A DNA stretch of 64,000 nucleotides from Pyrinomonadaceae bacterium (GTDB taxonomy: Bacteria; Acidobacteriota; Blastocatellia; Pyrinomonadales; Pyrinomonadaceae): contig JAGOBH010000003.1 of the NCBI GenBank assembly GCA_017983495.1, positions 372,001-436,000 on the forward strand. The letters are read 5' to 3'. This document shows, in pieces, positions 52,721 to 61,486 of this stretch. How positions within the stretch are numbered: the first letter of the stretch is position 1; each line of letters opens with the position of its first letter. The position numbers were made by a program, and so were the translations under genes. The notes under the pieces are model-generated. The model was not told the DNA's origin, searched no databases, and was given only the letters and a program-made list of their open reading frames with translations.

Positions 52721-53653
52721 ATGAGAACAAATTACATGTTATTGATCACTGTAGTTCTATTAGGTTTGGTAATTTCTGGATCGGCGCAGACAAATCCAAC
52801 TCCGATCTATTACTTTAACCCGCACTGGTCATCCGACGGTCAAAAGATAGTTTTCGAGTCAACCAAAGATGGCAGATCTGCCATTTACACGATTGATGCT
52901 GATGGAACCGGTCTTCGTAAGTTGACCAGCGGTCAAGCAACTGATGGGCAGCCTCGTTGGTCGCGTGACGGTAAGAAGATCGTTTTCTATTCCCAAAGAG
53001 ACGGGCACATGCAGCTCTTTTTGATGAACGCAGACGGCTCCGACCAGCGCAAATTGACCGATGGCAACGATCTGGATTATCTCCCCGATTTTTCGCCCAA
53101 GGGGGACTTTGTCGTTTTCCAATCTCGCAAAGAACAACCAGGAATTGCTCACGATATATACATAATTCGAGCCGACGGAACAAAAAGAACTCGCTTGACA
53201 GATGAAAGATACGGCTACACTAGCCCCAAATGGTCGCCTGATGGAAAGAAGCTCCTATTTGAGAGAGCCGTTGTCACCAAGAAATATTATCGCGAATTGT
53301 CGCGAGAAGAAATGGGTCAGTTGAAGAACTCGACCGAGATCTTCGTGATGGATAAGGACGGCACAAATCTGAAGAATCTGACCAATAACGAAGTCGAAGA
53401 CTCTACGCCGCAATGGTCTAAGAACGGAAAAACTATTTACTTTATGTCCAAACGGGACGGCTCACAAGATGTTTATGCGATGAATTCCGACGGATCAAAT
53501 GTCCGCAAAATTGCAGACGGAAAGATCGTGACCAATCCGTTCATTTCTCCCGACGAAAAGTATTTCGCCTACACCAAAGAGATCGAAGGAAAATGGGGGC
53601 TTTACATTTACGAGATCAAAAGCGGGAAAGAACAGCTTTTGATCGGCAAATGA
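52721..53653 (+). CDS. Exported TolB-like PD40 beta-propeller
   Basis: 310 residues. Signal peptide MLLITVVLLGLVISGSAQ. Six PD40 repeats follow: HWSSDGQKIVFESTKDGR, RWSRDGKKIVFYSQRDGH, DFSPKGDFVVFQSRKEQ, KWSPDGKKLLFERA, QWSKNGKTIYFMSKRDGS and FISPDEKYFAYTKE. This resembles the C-terminal propeller of TolB without its N-terminal domain. It is likely periplasmic. It starts 17 bp after the NTF2-like gene. Confidence 0.88.
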   Translation: MRTNYMLLITVVLLGLVISGSAQTNPTPIYYFNPHWSSDGQKIVFESTKDGRSAIYTIDADGTGLRKLTSGQATDGQPRWSRDGKKIVFYSQRDGHMQLFLMNADGSDQRKLTDGNDLDYLPDFSPKGDFVVFQSRKEQPGIAHDIYIIRADGTKRTRLTDERYGYTSPKWSPDGKKLLFERAVVTKKYYRELSREEMGQLKNSTEIFVMDKDGTNLKNLTNNEVEDSTPQWSKNGKTIYFMSKRDGSQDVYAMNSDGSNVRKIADGKIVTNPFISPDEKYFAYTKEIEGKWGLYIYEIKSGKEQLLIGK

Positions 53654-53728
53654 AAAGGGCTATCTGATGTCCATATGGACGTAAACCTAAAGGTAGAAAC
53701 TTAAACCGAATTTCAACTTTAATTCACT

Positions 53729-54490
53729 ATGAGAAATCTTAAACTGCTCTTCTTGCTTGTCCTTTTGGCGATGCCTGCGTTTTCGGCAGACATCAAGTCG
53801 GGCGACGATCTTATCGCGGCAATGTATAACAAGTATGCCGGAAAGTGGTATAAGACACTGACGTTCGTACAGAAAACGATCCATCACCAGGCCGATGGCA
53901 CAACGACATCGGAAACTTGGTATGAGGCGATGACCTTGCCCGGAAAGCTGCGTATCGATATTGATCCGCTCGATAAGGGGAACGGAATATTGTTCGCCGA
54001 TGGCAAGATCTTTTCTTTCCGTGATGGCAAGACGACTGGAGGCCGGCCGCTGGTACATCCGTTGATGGTGCTCGGATTTGACGTTTACGGCCAGCCGGTC
54101 GAGACGACCGTAGCCCAGGTCAAGGGGCTCGGCATCGATCTTTCGGTCATCCACTCCGAAAAATGGCAGGGAAAGGACGTATTCGTGGTCGGAGCTAAGC
54201 AAGGCGACGTCACTACGCCCCAGTTTTGGGTCGACAAGAAAAAGCTCCTGTTTGTTCGTCTAATCCAGCCTGCCGGGCGTGATAAAAAGAGCGTTGCCGA
54301 AACGCAGTTCAACAAATACGTCAAGGCAAAAGGTGGATGGGTGGCACCTGAAGTTCTATTCTTTGTCGACGGTAAACCGACCACGACCGAGGAATACACC
54401 GATATACAAGCCGACGTCGCTCTCGATGTTGAACTATGGAATCCCGAAAAATGGTTGACCGTAGATAGGACTTATTACAAAAAGAAATAG
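53729..54490 (+). CDS. Exported LolA-like outer-membrane lipoprotein-sorting fold
   Basis: 253 residues. Signal peptide (LKLLFLLVLLAMPAFSAD) ends near 20. The remainder resembles a LolA/RseB-type beta-barrel half: YKTLTFVQKTIHHQADGTT, ETWYEAMTLPGKLRIDID and GNGILFADGKIFSFRDGK, then DVFVVGAKQGDVTTPQFWVD. A role in handling lipoproteins or lipids is inferred. The serine hydrolase gene begins 11 bp later. Confidence 0.75.
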   Translation: MRNLKLLFLLVLLAMPAFSADIKSGDDLIAAMYNKYAGKWYKTLTFVQKTIHHQADGTTTSETWYEAMTLPGKLRIDIDPLDKGNGILFADGKIFSFRDGKTTGGRPLVHPLMVLGFDVYGQPVETTVAQVKGLGIDLSVIHSEKWQGKDVFVVGAKQGDVTTPQFWVDKKKLLFVRLIQPAGRDKKSVAETQFNKYVKAKGGWVAPEVLFFVDGKPTTTEEYTDIQADVALDVELWNPEKWLTVDRTYYKKK

Positions 54491-54501
54491 CCGCGATCAG
54501 T

Positions 54502-55674
54502 ATGAAACAGATCACAAGAATCCTCGTACTCCTGGCCGTTTGCCTGGCTGTGTCGACTGCGTTTGCCCAGCAACCGGTCGTGGTGACGGGTACCAATGCC
54601 CTTAAAAAAGAGCTTCAGGCAAAACTAGAAGAATGGCACAAAGCGGGCAAGTTTCCAGGTGCAACCCTCGGTGTAGTGTTGGCAAACGGCGAGTCGTTCG
54701 GACTCGCGGTCGGATATTCGGACCGCGACGCCAAGACGCCAATGAGGCCGACGGACCTAATGCTTGCCGGCAGCACCGGCAAGACCTTTGCGGCCGTCAC
54801 GGCACTGCAGCTGGTAAAGGAAGGCAAGATCGGGCTTGATGATAGAGTCGAGAAATACCTTGGCGCCGAGTCGTGGTACTCGCGCCTGCCGAACGCAAAA
54901 GACATTACGGTTCGCCAATTGATGAACCACACGAGCGGACTTGTTCGATATGAGTTCAAAGACCAATTCACCAAGGACCTGACCGCTAACCCTGAAGAGG
55001 TTTGGAAGCCCGCTGAGCTGCTCGCCTATTTGCTAGACGAGAAACCGCCGTTTGCGGCCGGCAAGGGATGGGATTATTCCGACACCAACTACATCGTGCT
55101 GGGAATGATCATCGAAAAGGTAACGGGCAAGAGATTTTACGACGAGGCAAAAAAGCGCGTTATCAAGCCTTTGAAACTAACCAACACGATCCCTCAGGAC
55201 GGCTTGAGACTAAAGGGCGTGATCCAGGGGTATGCCGGGGCGAATAATCCGTTCGGTGGCAAGGACGAGATGATCTCGAATGGAAAGTTTGCGATCAATC
55301 CCCAATTTGAGTGGACCGGCGGCGGTTGGGCAACAACGAGTGAGGATCTCGCACGTTGGGCCAAAATGATGTATGAGGGTAAGGCGTTCGATCAAACGTT
55401 GCTTCCACAAATGCTCGATGGTGTAGCGGCACCGATGCTCGGTCGTGAGACTAAGTACGGCCTTGGCGTAATCATAAGAAAGACCTCGGCCGGAACATCA
55501 TACGGCCACAGCGGATTTTTCCCCGGCTACATGACCGATATGATGTATTTTCCTGAACAAAGGATAGCCGTCGCTGTCCAGGTAAATACAAGTGTCGGAC
55601 AAAATGTCGGCAAGCCCCTTGGCCGCGTCCTTGTCGAGACGGTCGAACTGATCTTAAAACAAACTGTTCGATGA
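54502..55674 (+). CDS. Exported serine hydrolase (class C beta-lactamase family)
   Basis: 390 residues. Signal peptide ITRILVLLAVCLAVSTAFAQ. The SxxK motif is STGK in LAGSTGKTFAAVTALQLV, the YxN-like motif is YSDTNY (Tyr-Ser-Asp instead of Tyr-x-Asn), and HSG in YGHSGFFPGY stands for the third motif. These are the marks of the beta-lactamase/DD-peptidase-like serine hydrolases (esterases, peptidases). True beta-lactamase activity cannot be inferred. It is 11 bp after the LolA-like gene. Confidence 0.88.
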   Translation: MKQITRILVLLAVCLAVSTAFAQQPVVVTGTNALKKELQAKLEEWHKAGKFPGATLGVVLANGESFGLAVGYSDRDAKTPMRPTDLMLAGSTGKTFAAVTALQLVKEGKIGLDDRVEKYLGAESWYSRLPNAKDITVRQLMNHTSGLVRYEFKDQFTKDLTANPEEVWKPAELLAYLLDEKPPFAAGKGWDYSDTNYIVLGMIIEKVTGKRFYDEAKKRVIKPLKLTNTIPQDGLRLKGVIQGYAGANNPFGGKDEMISNGKFAINPQFEWTGGGWATTSEDLARWAKMMYEGKAFDQTLLPQMLDGVAAPMLGRETKYGLGVIIRKTSAGTSYGHSGFFPGYMTDMMYFPEQRIAVAVQVNTSVGQNVGKPLGRVLVETVELILKQTVR

Positions 55675-55795
55675 ACGCGGTCGGTGGAGCCACCCTATCG
55701 ATCGTGGTACCAGCTATTTTTATTGGGCCGCGACAACCGTACGCGTAACTTGCCGCATCTGAAACTTAAATTCACAAAAGGAAGTACGGGTGTGT

Positions 55796-56707
55796 ATGAA
55801 GGCACTACTAATTGTCGCAATCATTTTGTTAGCATTTACCATGGCCTTTTCTCAAGGCGTTGCCGGTTCGGGTGTAACCGCTGAAATGAGAACAGAGGCA
55901 AATAGGTATTACACCGCGTCTGACTGGCCGAATGCCGTTGCCGCGTACGAAAAGATTGTCAGTCTAGAACCCGGCAATCCCAATGCCAATTACCGTCTTG
56001 GCTTGTCATTCCTTAACTTGGACAAGACTACTGAGGCTCAAACACATTTGGAGAAGGCAATGGCGTTCTCGCCAAATCCTGTTTTCGCTCTCGGCCTTGC
56101 CCGTGCGTATGCTCGTGCCGGAAACAAAGCGAAGACATTTGAGACGCTTGATAAAAGCACAAAGGTCGGCGGGATCTCTCCGGAGACCTTAATTGCGGAA
56201 AAGGACTTTGCGAAGTGGCGAGATGATTTGGCCTTTAGGGATCTGATCGCAAAGTCTGACATGGCTGTAAATCCGTGTAAGGCAAGCCAGGAGTATCGGC
56301 AGTTTGATTTTTGGATCGGCGAATGGGACGTTAAAAATCAGCAAGGGGTGCCGTCGGGGTCGAGCAGCATTCAGTTGATACTTGGCAATTGCACGATCTT
56401 CGAGAACTGGTCCGGTGGCGGCGGGTCGAACGGGAAGAGCTTTAACATCTACGATGCCAATGATAAAAAGTGGCATCAGACCTATGTCGATGACAAAGGA
56501 ACGTTTACCCGTTACGTCGGAGGGCTTGTCAACGGCGAAATGGTGCTCACGGCCGACCGAGTGACCGGCGGCAAGAAGAGCATGGCGAAGATGACGTTTT
56601 CGAAAATGCCTAATGGCGACGTACGTCAATATGGTGAAAATTCTATCGACGAAGGGAAAACGTGGACGACATCGTTTGACCTGATTTACACAAGAAAGAA
56701 ACGGTAA
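55796..56707 (+). CDS. Exported TPR protein with DUF1579-like C-terminus
   Basis: 303 residues from ATG 55796. The GTG two codons earlier is possible. Signal peptide KALLIVAIILLAFTMAFSQ. Two or three TPR units lie at about 30-110 (ANRYYTASDWPNAVAAYEKI, ANYRLGLSFLNLDKTTEAQT). The C-terminal 140 residues form a lipocalin-like barrel: FDFWIGEWDVKNQQG, then NCTIFENWSGGGGSNGKSFN and a WHQTYVDDKGTFTRYVGG segment. The partner is unknown. 55675-55789 shows nothing else. Confidence 0.8.
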   Translation: MKALLIVAIILLAFTMAFSQGVAGSGVTAEMRTEANRYYTASDWPNAVAAYEKIVSLEPGNPNANYRLGLSFLNLDKTTEAQTHLEKAMAFSPNPVFALGLARAYARAGNKAKTFETLDKSTKVGGISPETLIAEKDFAKWRDDLAFRDLIAKSDMAVNPCKASQEYRQFDFWIGEWDVKNQQGVPSGSSSIQLILGNCTIFENWSGGGGSNGKSFNIYDANDKKWHQTYVDDKGTFTRYVGGLVNGEMVLTADRVTGGKKSMAKMTFSKMPNGDVRQYGENSIDEGKTWTTSFDLIYTRKKR

Positions 56708-56813
56708 AAGAAAACATGATCGTCATTTCAGAGACGAATCGCACGAGCCGAGCCTTGATATAACTTCAACTCAGGGTACAATTACAAACATTCCAATTCA
56801 CCGGAGAGTAAAA

Positions 56814-58103
56814 ATGAAAAGAGTGTTTGCTACGACCCTTGTTCTTTTTCTGCTGATCGGCCCTGTCCTGGCCGTCGATATGAATGCAGAGATCAACGCG
56901 GCTACCGCTAAGATCATGCCGCAAGTGATCGAATGGCGGCGGCATCTGCATCAGCATCCCGAGCTTGGTAATCGCGAGGTCGAGACGGCGAAATTCGTCG
57001 CCGATCATTTGCGAAAGCTAGGCATCGAGGTCCGTACCGGTGTGGCTAAGACCGGCGTGGTCGGCATTTTGAAAGGCGGCCAGCCCGGGCCAGTGATCGG
57101 ACTGCGTGCGGACATGGACGGCCTGCCGGTGACCGAGCGGGTGGACGTGCCGTTCAAATCGACCGCGAAGGCAGAATATAATGGTCAGACAGTCGGCGTT
57201 ATGCACGCCTGCGGACACGACACGCACGTCGCCATGCTGCTCGGGACGGCGACAGTGCTTGCCGGTATGAAGGACAAGATCAAGGGTACCGTGGTACTGA
57301 TCTTTCAGCCGGCAGAGGAAGGCCCGCCGGCGGGCGAGACCGGCGGTGCGCCGGATATGATCAAGGAAGGCGTGATGGACAACCCTAAGATCGACGCTAT
57401 CTTTGGCATCCACATCAACTCGGCGACCGAGATCGGCAAGATCAAGTATAAGTCGGGTGCCGAGATGGCCGCCAGCGATTGGTTCCAGATCAAGATCAAG
57501 GGCCGTCAGTCGCACGGAGCATATCCGTGGCAGGGAATCGACCCGATCGCCGTCGCGACGCAGATCTATACGGGCCTGCAGATGATAGTGTCACGCCAAT
57601 CCGAACTTCCGAAAGCTCCGGTAATAATCACGGTCGGCCGTATGTCGGCCGGTGTTCGCGAGAACATCATCCCGGAAGAAGTCGTGATGGCCGGCACTAT
57701 TCGTACGCTCGACACCGAGATGCAGAATGATGTGCACGAAAAGATCAAACGTACCGCTACGAAGATAGCCGAGAGCATGGGAGCTACGGCCGAGGTCACG
57801 ATTGACAGAAAGACGCCGGTAACCTACAACGACCCCGAACTGGTCAAAAAAATGTTGCCCTCGCTTGAGAAGGCTACGGGAAAGGGCAATGTACAGGATG
57901 CCGAATGGGTGACCGGAGCCGAGGATTTTGCCTTTTACGGGCAAAAGGCACCGGCGTTCTTTTTCTTCGTCGGCGGCATGCCGAAAGGCGGCGACCCAAA
58001 AAAGGTGCCTTCGCACCACACGCCTGATTTCTATATTGACGACAGCCGTCTGGATGTCGGGGTCAAGGCGTTCTGCAATATTGTCTTCGACTATACAAAG
58101 TGA
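56814..58103 (+). CDS. Exported M20 family amidohydrolase
   Basis: 429 residues. Signal peptide TTLVLFLLIGPVLAVD. M20/amidohydrolase motifs are IGLRADMDGLPV, MHACGHDTHVAMLLGTA (Cys and His ligands), FQPAEEGPP with catalytic Glu, and GIHINSATEIG. The dimerisation domain falls between about 200 and 320, and GAEDFAFYGQKAPAFFFFVG is near the end. Relatives hydrolyse N-acyl amino acids or indole-amide-type substrates. Specificity is unknown. A long two-part hairpin at 58112-58170 separates it from the convergent dps. Confidence 0.9.
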   Translation: MKRVFATTLVLFLLIGPVLAVDMNAEINAATAKIMPQVIEWRRHLHQHPELGNREVETAKFVADHLRKLGIEVRTGVAKTGVVGILKGGQPGPVIGLRADMDGLPVTERVDVPFKSTAKAEYNGQTVGVMHACGHDTHVAMLLGTATVLAGMKDKIKGTVVLIFQPAEEGPPAGETGGAPDMIKEGVMDNPKIDAIFGIHINSATEIGKIKYKSGAEMAASDWFQIKIKGRQSHGAYPWQGIDPIAVATQIYTGLQMIVSRQSELPKAPVIITVGRMSAGVRENIIPEEVVMAGTIRTLDTEMQNDVHEKIKRTATKIAESMGATAEVTIDRKTPVTYNDPELVKKMLPSLEKATGKGNVQDAEWVTGAEDFAFYGQKAPAFFFFVGGMPKGGDPKKVPSHHTPDFYIDDSRLDVGVKAFCNIVFDYTK

Positions 58104-58111
58104 AAATGTGA

Positions 58112-58170
58112 AAGAGTGAAAAAGTTAAAGCCGCGTGATCGACACGCGGCTTTTTCACTTTTTCACTCTT
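58112..58170. terminator. Bidirectional terminator between M20 and dps
   Basis: The outer arms AAGAGTGAAAAAGT and ACTTTTTCACTCTT pair exactly. The inner arms AAAGCCGCGTG and CACGCGGCTTT pair around ATCGA. A and T runs flank the inner stem on each strand, so it can stop transcription from both sides. Confidence 0.88.
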
Positions 58171-58189
58171 CTACCCTTTCACTTTTGCA

Positions 58190-58666
58190 TTACGACTGTA
58201 TATGGGCTTCGACAAACCAGAGCAGTTTATCGATCGAGCGAGAGACTCCGGTGAACAGGTCGGCTGTGTCGGCATCGCCGAGTTCGTCCGTCGCATCAAT
58301 GTCGGCACGTACTTTTTTGCCAAAGTCAGCAAGGACATTAGATAGTGCCTCGACATGGTCGGGGCCGTCGGTGATCTCAAGTGGATATTCGGCAAGAGTC
58401 GAATTCTGAGCGGCGGCGCGGACCGTGCCAACTGCGGTACCGCCAAGCGTTGTGACGCGTTCGGCAATGTCGTCAACGATCGGGTCGAGTTCGGTCGCCA
58501 CGCGGTCAAACAGTTCGTGTAGGGCGATGAAGTTCATTCCCTTCACGTTCCAGTGAGCCTGCTTAGCCTGCGACTTTAGGTCCGATGCGTCAGCCAGTCT
58601 TTGGTTGAGGATGGCAACGATTTTTTCGCGTTTTCCCTTAGCAATATCGATTTTTGTATTGTGCAT
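58190..58666 (-). CDS. dps: Dps-type DNA-protecting mini-ferritin
   Basis: 158 residues, the Dps length. The ferroxidase-site pattern is AHWNVKGMNFIALHELFD (His, Trp, His, Asp), followed by VDDIAERVTTLGG with further Asp and Glu ligands. It forms 12-mers that bind iron and hydrogen peroxide and protect DNA. Upstream TTAGAAT-A-ATTCTAA (58684-58698) is a 7-1-7 inverted repeat like a PerR/Fur box, 17 bp before the ATG. Confidence 0.93.
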   Translation of the reverse strand: MHNTKIDIAKGKREKIVAILNQRLADASDLKSQAKQAHWNVKGMNFIALHELFDRVATELDPIVDDIAERVTTLGGTAVGTVRAAAQNSTLAEYPLEITDGPDHVEALSNVLADFGKKVRADIDATDELGDADTADLFTGVSRSIDKLLWFVEAHIQS

Positions 58667-58683
58667 AATTTCTCCATTTAGGA

Positions 58684-58698
58684 TTAGAATAATTCTAA
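58684..58698 (-). promoter_or_regulatory. PerR/Fur-like operator of dps
   Basis: TTAGAATAATTCTAA is a perfect 7-1-7 palindrome that differs from the Per box consensus TTATAATNATTATAA at one base per arm. It sits just upstream of dps, where a peroxide-sensing repressor would be expected to bind. Confidence 0.65.
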
Positions 58699-58800
58699 AC
58701 TAGTTGTTACGGTCTGTCAATTGCGGGTGCCGACAAAGAAATCGCGATCCGCGGTCGGATATGCAAACTCAGTTATTTAAGCTTGAAATGAAAGGAACAA

Positions 58801-59499
58801 TTACCTTGAGCCGCCCGGAGCTGAAAATACGTTGGGCCGGGAAGTTCGCACGTTCGACGCCCCGACTCCGCGGAAAAGCGGTGTGAAAACCCATTTCGAA
58901 TGATTCTCGATGCCGTAATATGCGATCACAGATTTGCTTCGACTCTGGCTTGCGACGCCAATGAACGGGGTGTTTTCTGTCAGGACCTCGGTGTCGCTGT
59001 CGTCCGGGTCGCTGACGTCGCCCTCAGTACCGGTATTGAGCGTATTGACTAGCACCAATGCGAATCGGTCAAAGGTCTGGCTCGGGTTTGCAGGCAAAAG
59101 GCCGCCATTGTATGTCTGAACACGCTTGGCAAATGGGCCCAGCGTCTGGGCGTCTGCCTTGATCAGCCGCCATCTTCCGTCTTCGCTCAGCGGGTCGACA
59201 GCGGCCGAAGCACGCAGGATCTGACGCTTTTTGGTGCCCTGAGGCAGGCCATCAAGCAACTCGTCCATGGAATTGGGCAGTTTTGATCCGCGGTAATATT
59301 CGACATATTGGCGGATCGCATCGGCGACCTCTTCGCCGCGACGGATGGATTCAAGCTCTTTTTCGCGTTGGACTGCTTGTTGAATGACGGGCGCGACGGC
59401 GAGCAGACCGATGGCAAACACGACCATCACTCCCATTACCGCGAGCAGCGTCATGCCGCGTTCGCTGATGTTATGGTCTGCCGTCGCCATCGTCATCAT
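58801..59499 (-). CDS. Type IV prepilin-like protein
   Basis: 232 residues. The start at 59499 is supported by AAGGA nearby. A class III signal ends at Gly15 before MTLLAVMGVMVVFAIGLLAV. The mature +5 residue is Ala20 rather than the usual Glu. After the hydrophobic helix, QREKELESIRRGEEVADAIR resembles GspG/GspH-type pseudopilins. The globular part contains an Asp-rich loop (DVSDPDDSDTEVL). It overlaps the PilP-like gene by 29 bp and is last in the pilus operon. It is probably a minor pilin or pseudopilin. Confidence 0.82.
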   Translation of the reverse strand: MMTMATADHNISERGMTLLAVMGVMVVFAIGLLAVAPVIQQAVQREKELESIRRGEEVADAIRQYVEYYRGSKLPNSMDELLDGLPQGTKKRQILRASAAVDPLSEDGRWRLIKADAQTLGPFAKRVQTYNGGLLPANPSQTFDRFALVLVNTLNTGTEGDVSDPDDSDTEVLTENTPFIGVASQSRSKSVIAYYGIENHSKWVFTPLFRGVGASNVRTSRPNVFSAPGGSR

Positions 59500-60559
59500 C
59501 TACGTCCTTTTTGTCCGTCGGATTTCGGTTCGCCGGCTGCGGCGGTACATACCGCGGGATATTGTTCGGGATTCCGGGAATATCGCCTTGCGGGATATTT
59601 CCCGGGTTAAATGGCTGAAATCCAGGATCCGGGAAACCCTGATTTGGGCGGCCCGCAGGTACTCCGGGATTGGTTCCGGCAGTGGCGGATGGTTTAACGA
59701 TCGCCAGCGGGTGCTTGAACCCGAGCGAGGTATCCTCAAAAACGACCTGCGTTGATGAAATATTAACGAGCCGGAACCGACCGCCGAGCACATCGTTAAG
59801 TCTGGCACCGAAAGGCGTGGTCTTGCCGGTTTCCAGGAAATAGGCGGTGTCATTGTTGTACCGCTTGCGGGCGATCATGCCGATGTATTGGAAACCGGGC
59901 CGCGGCGGTGCCTGGACCTGAAACATCGCCTGATTGGAGTATTTCTTACCGTCCGGTGTCTGGACGATGATCTGTCTCGGGCCCTCCTGAGCGATGAAAT
60001 TGGGCGGAATGTCGGCAACGAGCTTTTGGGCGTTGATAAACGTTGTCGGCAGTTCGCTTTGACTAAAGTAGATGCGAGATTCGGGCGTAAACCTGTCACC
60101 ATTGACCTCAAGCCTAAAACCCTTCGATCCGGCATAAACGGTCTGCGGCTGCATAAATGCAACCATCAACTCGGGCGTCGGTGTCGGCACCGGAGTCTTG
60201 ATCTCGATCGGTGGAGCCGGCGTCGGAACGTATGGCGTCGGGACCGGCGGTTCGTAGAAAGCAAAGATATTACGGCCTGCGTCCGGAGCGTACGCGTTGC
60301 CGGGACGATATTCGATCGGCGTAGTTTGATAGGCAAAATTCTGATCGTCAACGCTCGGCATCGTCACGGCAGGACGATTGGCTGCAGGCGTCGAGCCGGC
60401 CTTTGGGGTCGGCGTCGCCTTTGCCGTAGCCGACGAACTCCGGCCAAACAGGCTGCCGCCAAAGGCGAAATACAGAGCCATCAAGGCGAGCAGGCCGAGC
60501 AGGCCGGCCGCGATGAGCTTGTTTCGTTCTGTCGTAGATCGTATCGGTATTACTGCCAT
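59471..60559 (-). CDS. PilP/GspC-like pilus assembly protein with IPT/TIG domain
   Basis: 362 residues. One membrane helix at about 15-33 (IAAGLLGLLALMALYFAFG), a Pro/Thr-rich periplasmic linker, and an IPT/TIG-like beta-sandwich (PQTVYAGSKGFRLEVNG) at about 135-215 follow. A small C-terminal beta domain (YIGMIARKRYNNDTAYFLET, then NDVLGGRFRLVNIS) is like PilP/GspC homology regions. A disordered Pro/Gly tail ends in an Asp run. It lies 12 bp after PilO, as in pilNOP clusters, and it overlaps the prepilin start. Confidence 0.72.
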   Translation of the reverse strand: MAVIPIRSTTERNKLIAAGLLGLLALMALYFAFGGSLFGRSSSATAKATPTPKAGSTPAANRPAVTMPSVDDQNFAYQTTPIEYRPGNAYAPDAGRNIFAFYEPPVPTPYVPTPAPPIEIKTPVPTPTPELMVAFMQPQTVYAGSKGFRLEVNGDRFTPESRIYFSQSELPTTFINAQKLVADIPPNFIAQEGPRQIIVQTPDGKKYSNQAMFQVQAPPRPGFQYIGMIARKRYNNDTAYFLETGKTTPFGARLNDVLGGRFRLVNISSTQVVFEDTSLGFKHPLAIVKPSATAGTNPGVPAGRPNQGFPDPGFQPFNPGNIPQGDIPGIPNNIPRYVPPQPANRNPTDKKDVDDDDGDGRP

Positions 60560-60571
60560 TTCGCCTGAATA

Positions 60572-61486
60572 TTATTGAGTGACGCCCGTGGTCACCATCG
60601 GAGCGTAATTTGCCCTTCGGAAATATGCCGCCATTTCAAGATTAAGTGCTACGACCTGGCCGTGCGTTTTGCCCTTAGGATTTGCCGACGTCGGTTGTCC
60701 CTGAGGTTGGCCTGCTGCGGGGTTTCCCGGGCCGCCCTGAAATGCCGCCAGATTAGGGTCGACGGGAACTCCCGCCTTGGTGGCCGGCGGTGCTCCCGGG
60801 TTAGGCTTATCGGTCTCGCTGTCCGAAGGCTCAAGCTCGATAGTACTGATGATCACAAATTCGTTACCGGTCTCGATGTCGCGAATAAAACGGCGAAGAT
60901 TCTGATACGGCCCCTCGACGGTCATCGTCACATAAACGCCGGGGAAAAGGCTGCGATAGCGTGCACGTCCGCGTTCCTCATCGGATTCGGCGTCTTTGTT
61001 TTGGTCGGGAGCTTCGAGTGTCTGATAGTCAGGGCCGGTCGTATTGGTCAGGCCGTATGCATTGATAAGGCTGTTAATGCGCTGGTATAGCGTGGAACGG
61101 CCGTTGATCGCCGGCGGCAAAAATCGCGTTTCAAAATCATCAACACTCGTCAGAAGCTTCGCGACCTGCTCCTCGGTCGATGTGATCTCGCCGTATTTGG
61201 TCATGGCGGACATCTTTTCCGCCTCAAGCCGGTCTGCCTCAGAGCGGTTGCGGGCCAGTTCGCGATTAGAGGGCACGACCAGGAGCATATAGACCATGAT
61301 CGCGACCGTCAGGGCAAGTGCCCCTGCGGCGACGGCTCCGATCTCGAACGGCCCCCACATTCCGCCGGCAACTTTCCGCGGACGCCGGGCCAGTACCTCA
61401 GGAGTGACCTCGGCGATGTTCGTAGGTTGCGGCGCTTCGATCAGCACTTCCCCCGACTCAACAATAACGGTCTCATTTTCAGACAT
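60572..61486 (-). CDS. PilO-like inner-membrane pilus protein
   Basis: 304 residues. A cytoplasmic N-terminus of about 45 residues, one membrane helix (IGAVAAGALALTVAIMVYML), then a coiled coil (ELARNRSEADRLEAEKMSAM) and a ferredoxin-like domain (GVYVTMTVEGPYQNLRRFIR, EFVIISTIELEPS). The C-terminal portion is Pro/Gly/Gln-rich. The architecture matches PilO. Its start overlaps the PilN stop by one base. Confidence 0.82.
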   Translation of the reverse strand: MSENETVIVESGEVLIEAPQPTNIAEVTPEVLARRPRKVAGGMWGPFEIGAVAAGALALTVAIMVYMLLVVPSNRELARNRSEADRLEAEKMSAMTKYGEITSTEEQVAKLLTSVDDFETRFLPPAINGRSTLYQRINSLINAYGLTNTTGPDYQTLEAPDQNKDAESDEERGRARYRSLFPGVYVTMTVEGPYQNLRRFIRDIETGNEFVIISTIELEPSDSETDKPNPGAPPATKAGVPVDPNLAAFQGGPGNPAAGQPQGQPTSANPKGKTHGQVVALNLEMAAYFRRANYAPMVTTGVTQ

